Part shown: positions 63,017 to 64,000 of the stretch, piece by piece
Position numbering within the stretch: position 1 is the first letter of the stretch
Layout: every line of letters begins with the position of its first letter
Source of the DNA: Candidatus Paracaedibacteraceae bacterium
GTDB lineage: Bacteria > Pseudomonadota > Alphaproteobacteria > Paracaedibacterales > Paracaedibacteraceae
DNA length: 64,000 bases
Assembly (NCBI GenBank): GCA_019636035.1
Contig: JAHBYI010000001.1
Coordinates: 83,508 to 147,507, forward strand
Direction of reading: 5' to 3'
Notes under the pieces: generated by a model
Databases searched by the model: none
Told to the model about the DNA's origin: nothing
The model's input: the letters and a program-made list of their open reading frames with translations, nothing else
Made by a program: the position numbers and the translations under genes

Positions 63017-64000
63017 ATGACTCATTTTGATTGTATTATTATTGGTGCAGGTGCGGCTGGCCTGATGACTGCACTCACGGCCGGGCAACGGGGCAAAAGC
63101 GTCCTGTTGCTTGAGCACACCTCAAAAATTGGTGAGAAAATTCGTATTTCCGGTGGCGGACGCTGTAATTTTACAAATATAAACGCCACCCCGGCTAACT
63201 ATATTTGCCCCAATCCCCATTTTGTTAAGTCAGCTCTGGCAAGTTATACGCAACATGATTTTATCGCCCTGGTTAAAAAACACAAAATTGCTTTTCATGA
63301 GAAAACACTAGGGCAACTCTTTTGTGATGATTCATCAAAGCAAATCATCGCCCTGTTATTGGATGAATGCGCTCTAGGCAACGTGGTTATAAAGAAGAAT
63401 TGTTCCGTCCAAGATATTCAAAAATCCGATACTTATTCAGTCATGACAACTCAAGGAACCTTTTCATCCCCTGCCGTTGTGATTGCCACAGGCGGGTTAT
63501 CCATCCCCCAAATTGGTGCCAGCGATTTTGCTTATCGGATAGCAAAGCAATTCAATATCCCCGTCAAACCAACACGCCCTGCTCTTGCACCCTTGACAGT
63601 CAGTGGCACAACCTTAGCACACTTCAAAAGCCTAAGCGGGGTTTCTAACGATTCAATCACACGCTTTGATAAAACACAATTCCGAGAAAACATCCTCTTT
63701 ACCCACCGTGGGTTAAGCGGCCCCGCCATCCTCCAAATATCATCTTATCTACCTGATTTTAACAATCGCGTTATCCACCTTAATTTGATCCCCAAACTAG
63801 ATCTCAATGAATCATTTATACAAGACAAAGATTCCAAAAAGACATTGACGAACTATGTGCGCCAATTCCTCAGCGATCGCTTGGTTGACCATTTGGCGAC
63901 AACACCACTCTGGCAGAAGACATTAACGGAAATAAAAAAAACAGATTTATGTGAGATTGCTAACACACTTCACAATTTCCCCGTCACCATAACAGGATCC
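63017..64000 (+). CDS. NAD(P)/FAD-dependent oxidoreductase, HI0933/BaiN family, 3' end outside window
   Basis: First 328 residues of a flavoprotein. The dinucleotide motif IIGAGAAGLMTALTAG, KIGEKIRISGGGRCNFTN, VVIATGGLSIPQIGASDFAY and FTHRGLSGPAILQIS are characteristic of the HI0933-like (BaiN, YhiN) family of about 390-400 aa, so about 65 residues are missing. Reaction in this group is mostly unknown. The frame is open to the window end. AGGA lies only two bases from the ATG, too close for a normal ribosome site, consistent with leaderless initiation. Confidence 0.9.
   Translation, partial: MTHFDCIIIGAGAAGLMTALTAGQRGKSVLLLEHTSKIGEKIRISGGGRCNFTNINATPANYICPNPHFVKSALASYTQHDFIALVKKHKIAFHEKTLGQLFCDDSSKQIIALLLDECALGNVVIKKNCSVQDIQKSDTYSVMTTQGTFSSPAVVIATGGLSIPQIGASDFAYRIAKQFNIPVKPTRPALAPLTVSGTTLAHFKSLSGVSNDSITRFDKTQFRENILFTHRGLSGPAILQISSYLPDFNNRVIHLNLIPKLDLNESFIQDKDSKKTLTNYVRQFLSDRLVDHLATTPLWQKTLTEIKKTDLCEIANTLHNFPVTITGS

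Noticed and set aside
1..64000. CRISPR arrays, insertion sequences, prophage or attachment sites
   Set aside because: No regularly spaced repeats, transposase, integrase or phage structural genes were seen; the tRNA-Pro gene has no adjoining integrase or second copy of its 3' end nearby.

Overview
The window looks like the chromosome of an alphaproteobacterium with a host-associated lifestyle, plausibly Holosporales-like (inference). Evidence: a TrcR/DUF1013 regulator, an NDUFS4-type complex I accessory subunit, a long HPF beside rpoN, and a PutA without an obvious DNA-binding domain. Several proteins also carry Sec signal peptides and have no recognised bacterial role. Genes are tightly packed, with many TAATG/ATGA overlaps and nearly abutting convergent ends. 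No transposase, prophage or CRISPR array was seen.

Region by region. (1) 1-2.3 kb: the 3' part of rpoN, hpf, and a small secreted protein whose start codon directly follows a strong hairpin. (2) 2.4-8.5 kb: a beta-oxidation operon of thiolase, FadN-type hydroxyacyl-CoA dehydrogenase/enoyl-CoA hydratase, DmdC-like acyl-CoA dehydrogenase and HSDL2-like SDR. (3) 8.5-29.8 kb: a co-directional surface-glycan operon. It opens with a winged-helix regulator, then an RfaH/NusG-family antiterminator, then a leader with an ops (JUMPstart)-like element directly below a pause-type hairpin. About 18 genes follow: an ABC flippase, a fused WlbA-WlbB-like enzyme, two DegT aminotransferases, two AsnB amidotransferases, acyl-, methyl- and glycosyltransferases, a deacetylase and a beta-propeller protein. 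The distal half is markedly A+T-rich. A C-rich/G-poor tract and a hairpin plus T-run lie after the last gene. (4) 29.9-40.5 kb: SIMPL protein, then on the minus strand uvrA, tsaC, a nitronate-monooxygenase-like gene, trcR, an MFS transporter with a terminator inside its leader, and metNIQ. (5) 40.6-46.3 kb: a Cys-cluster membrane protein of unknown role, a four-gene partner-switching module (STAS, HATPase, receiver-PP2C, histidine kinase with a degenerate receiver) and a 56-aa ORF. (6) 46.3-56.9 kb: putA, then trmJ, cysS, a secreted Cys-containing protein and gltX in one operon, a DUF4143 ATPase and parE. (7) 57-64 kb: a secreted kinase-fold protein, an NDUFS4-like gene, tRNA-Pro(UGG), tdk, a TlpA-like thioredoxin, folC, a secreted ClpX-like AAA+ protein with an NLS-like basic cluster, and the start of a HI0933/BaiN-type flavoprotein.

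The strongest candidates for something new are: the self-contained RfaH-like/ops pairing at the head of the glycan operon; the secreted AAA+ unfoldase lacking the ClpP-docking segment; the secreted aminoglycoside/choline-kinase-like protein; and a 43-bp intergenic repeat whose two copies differ compensatorily at one pair of a hairpin. Functions are read from motifs only; no database search was possible.
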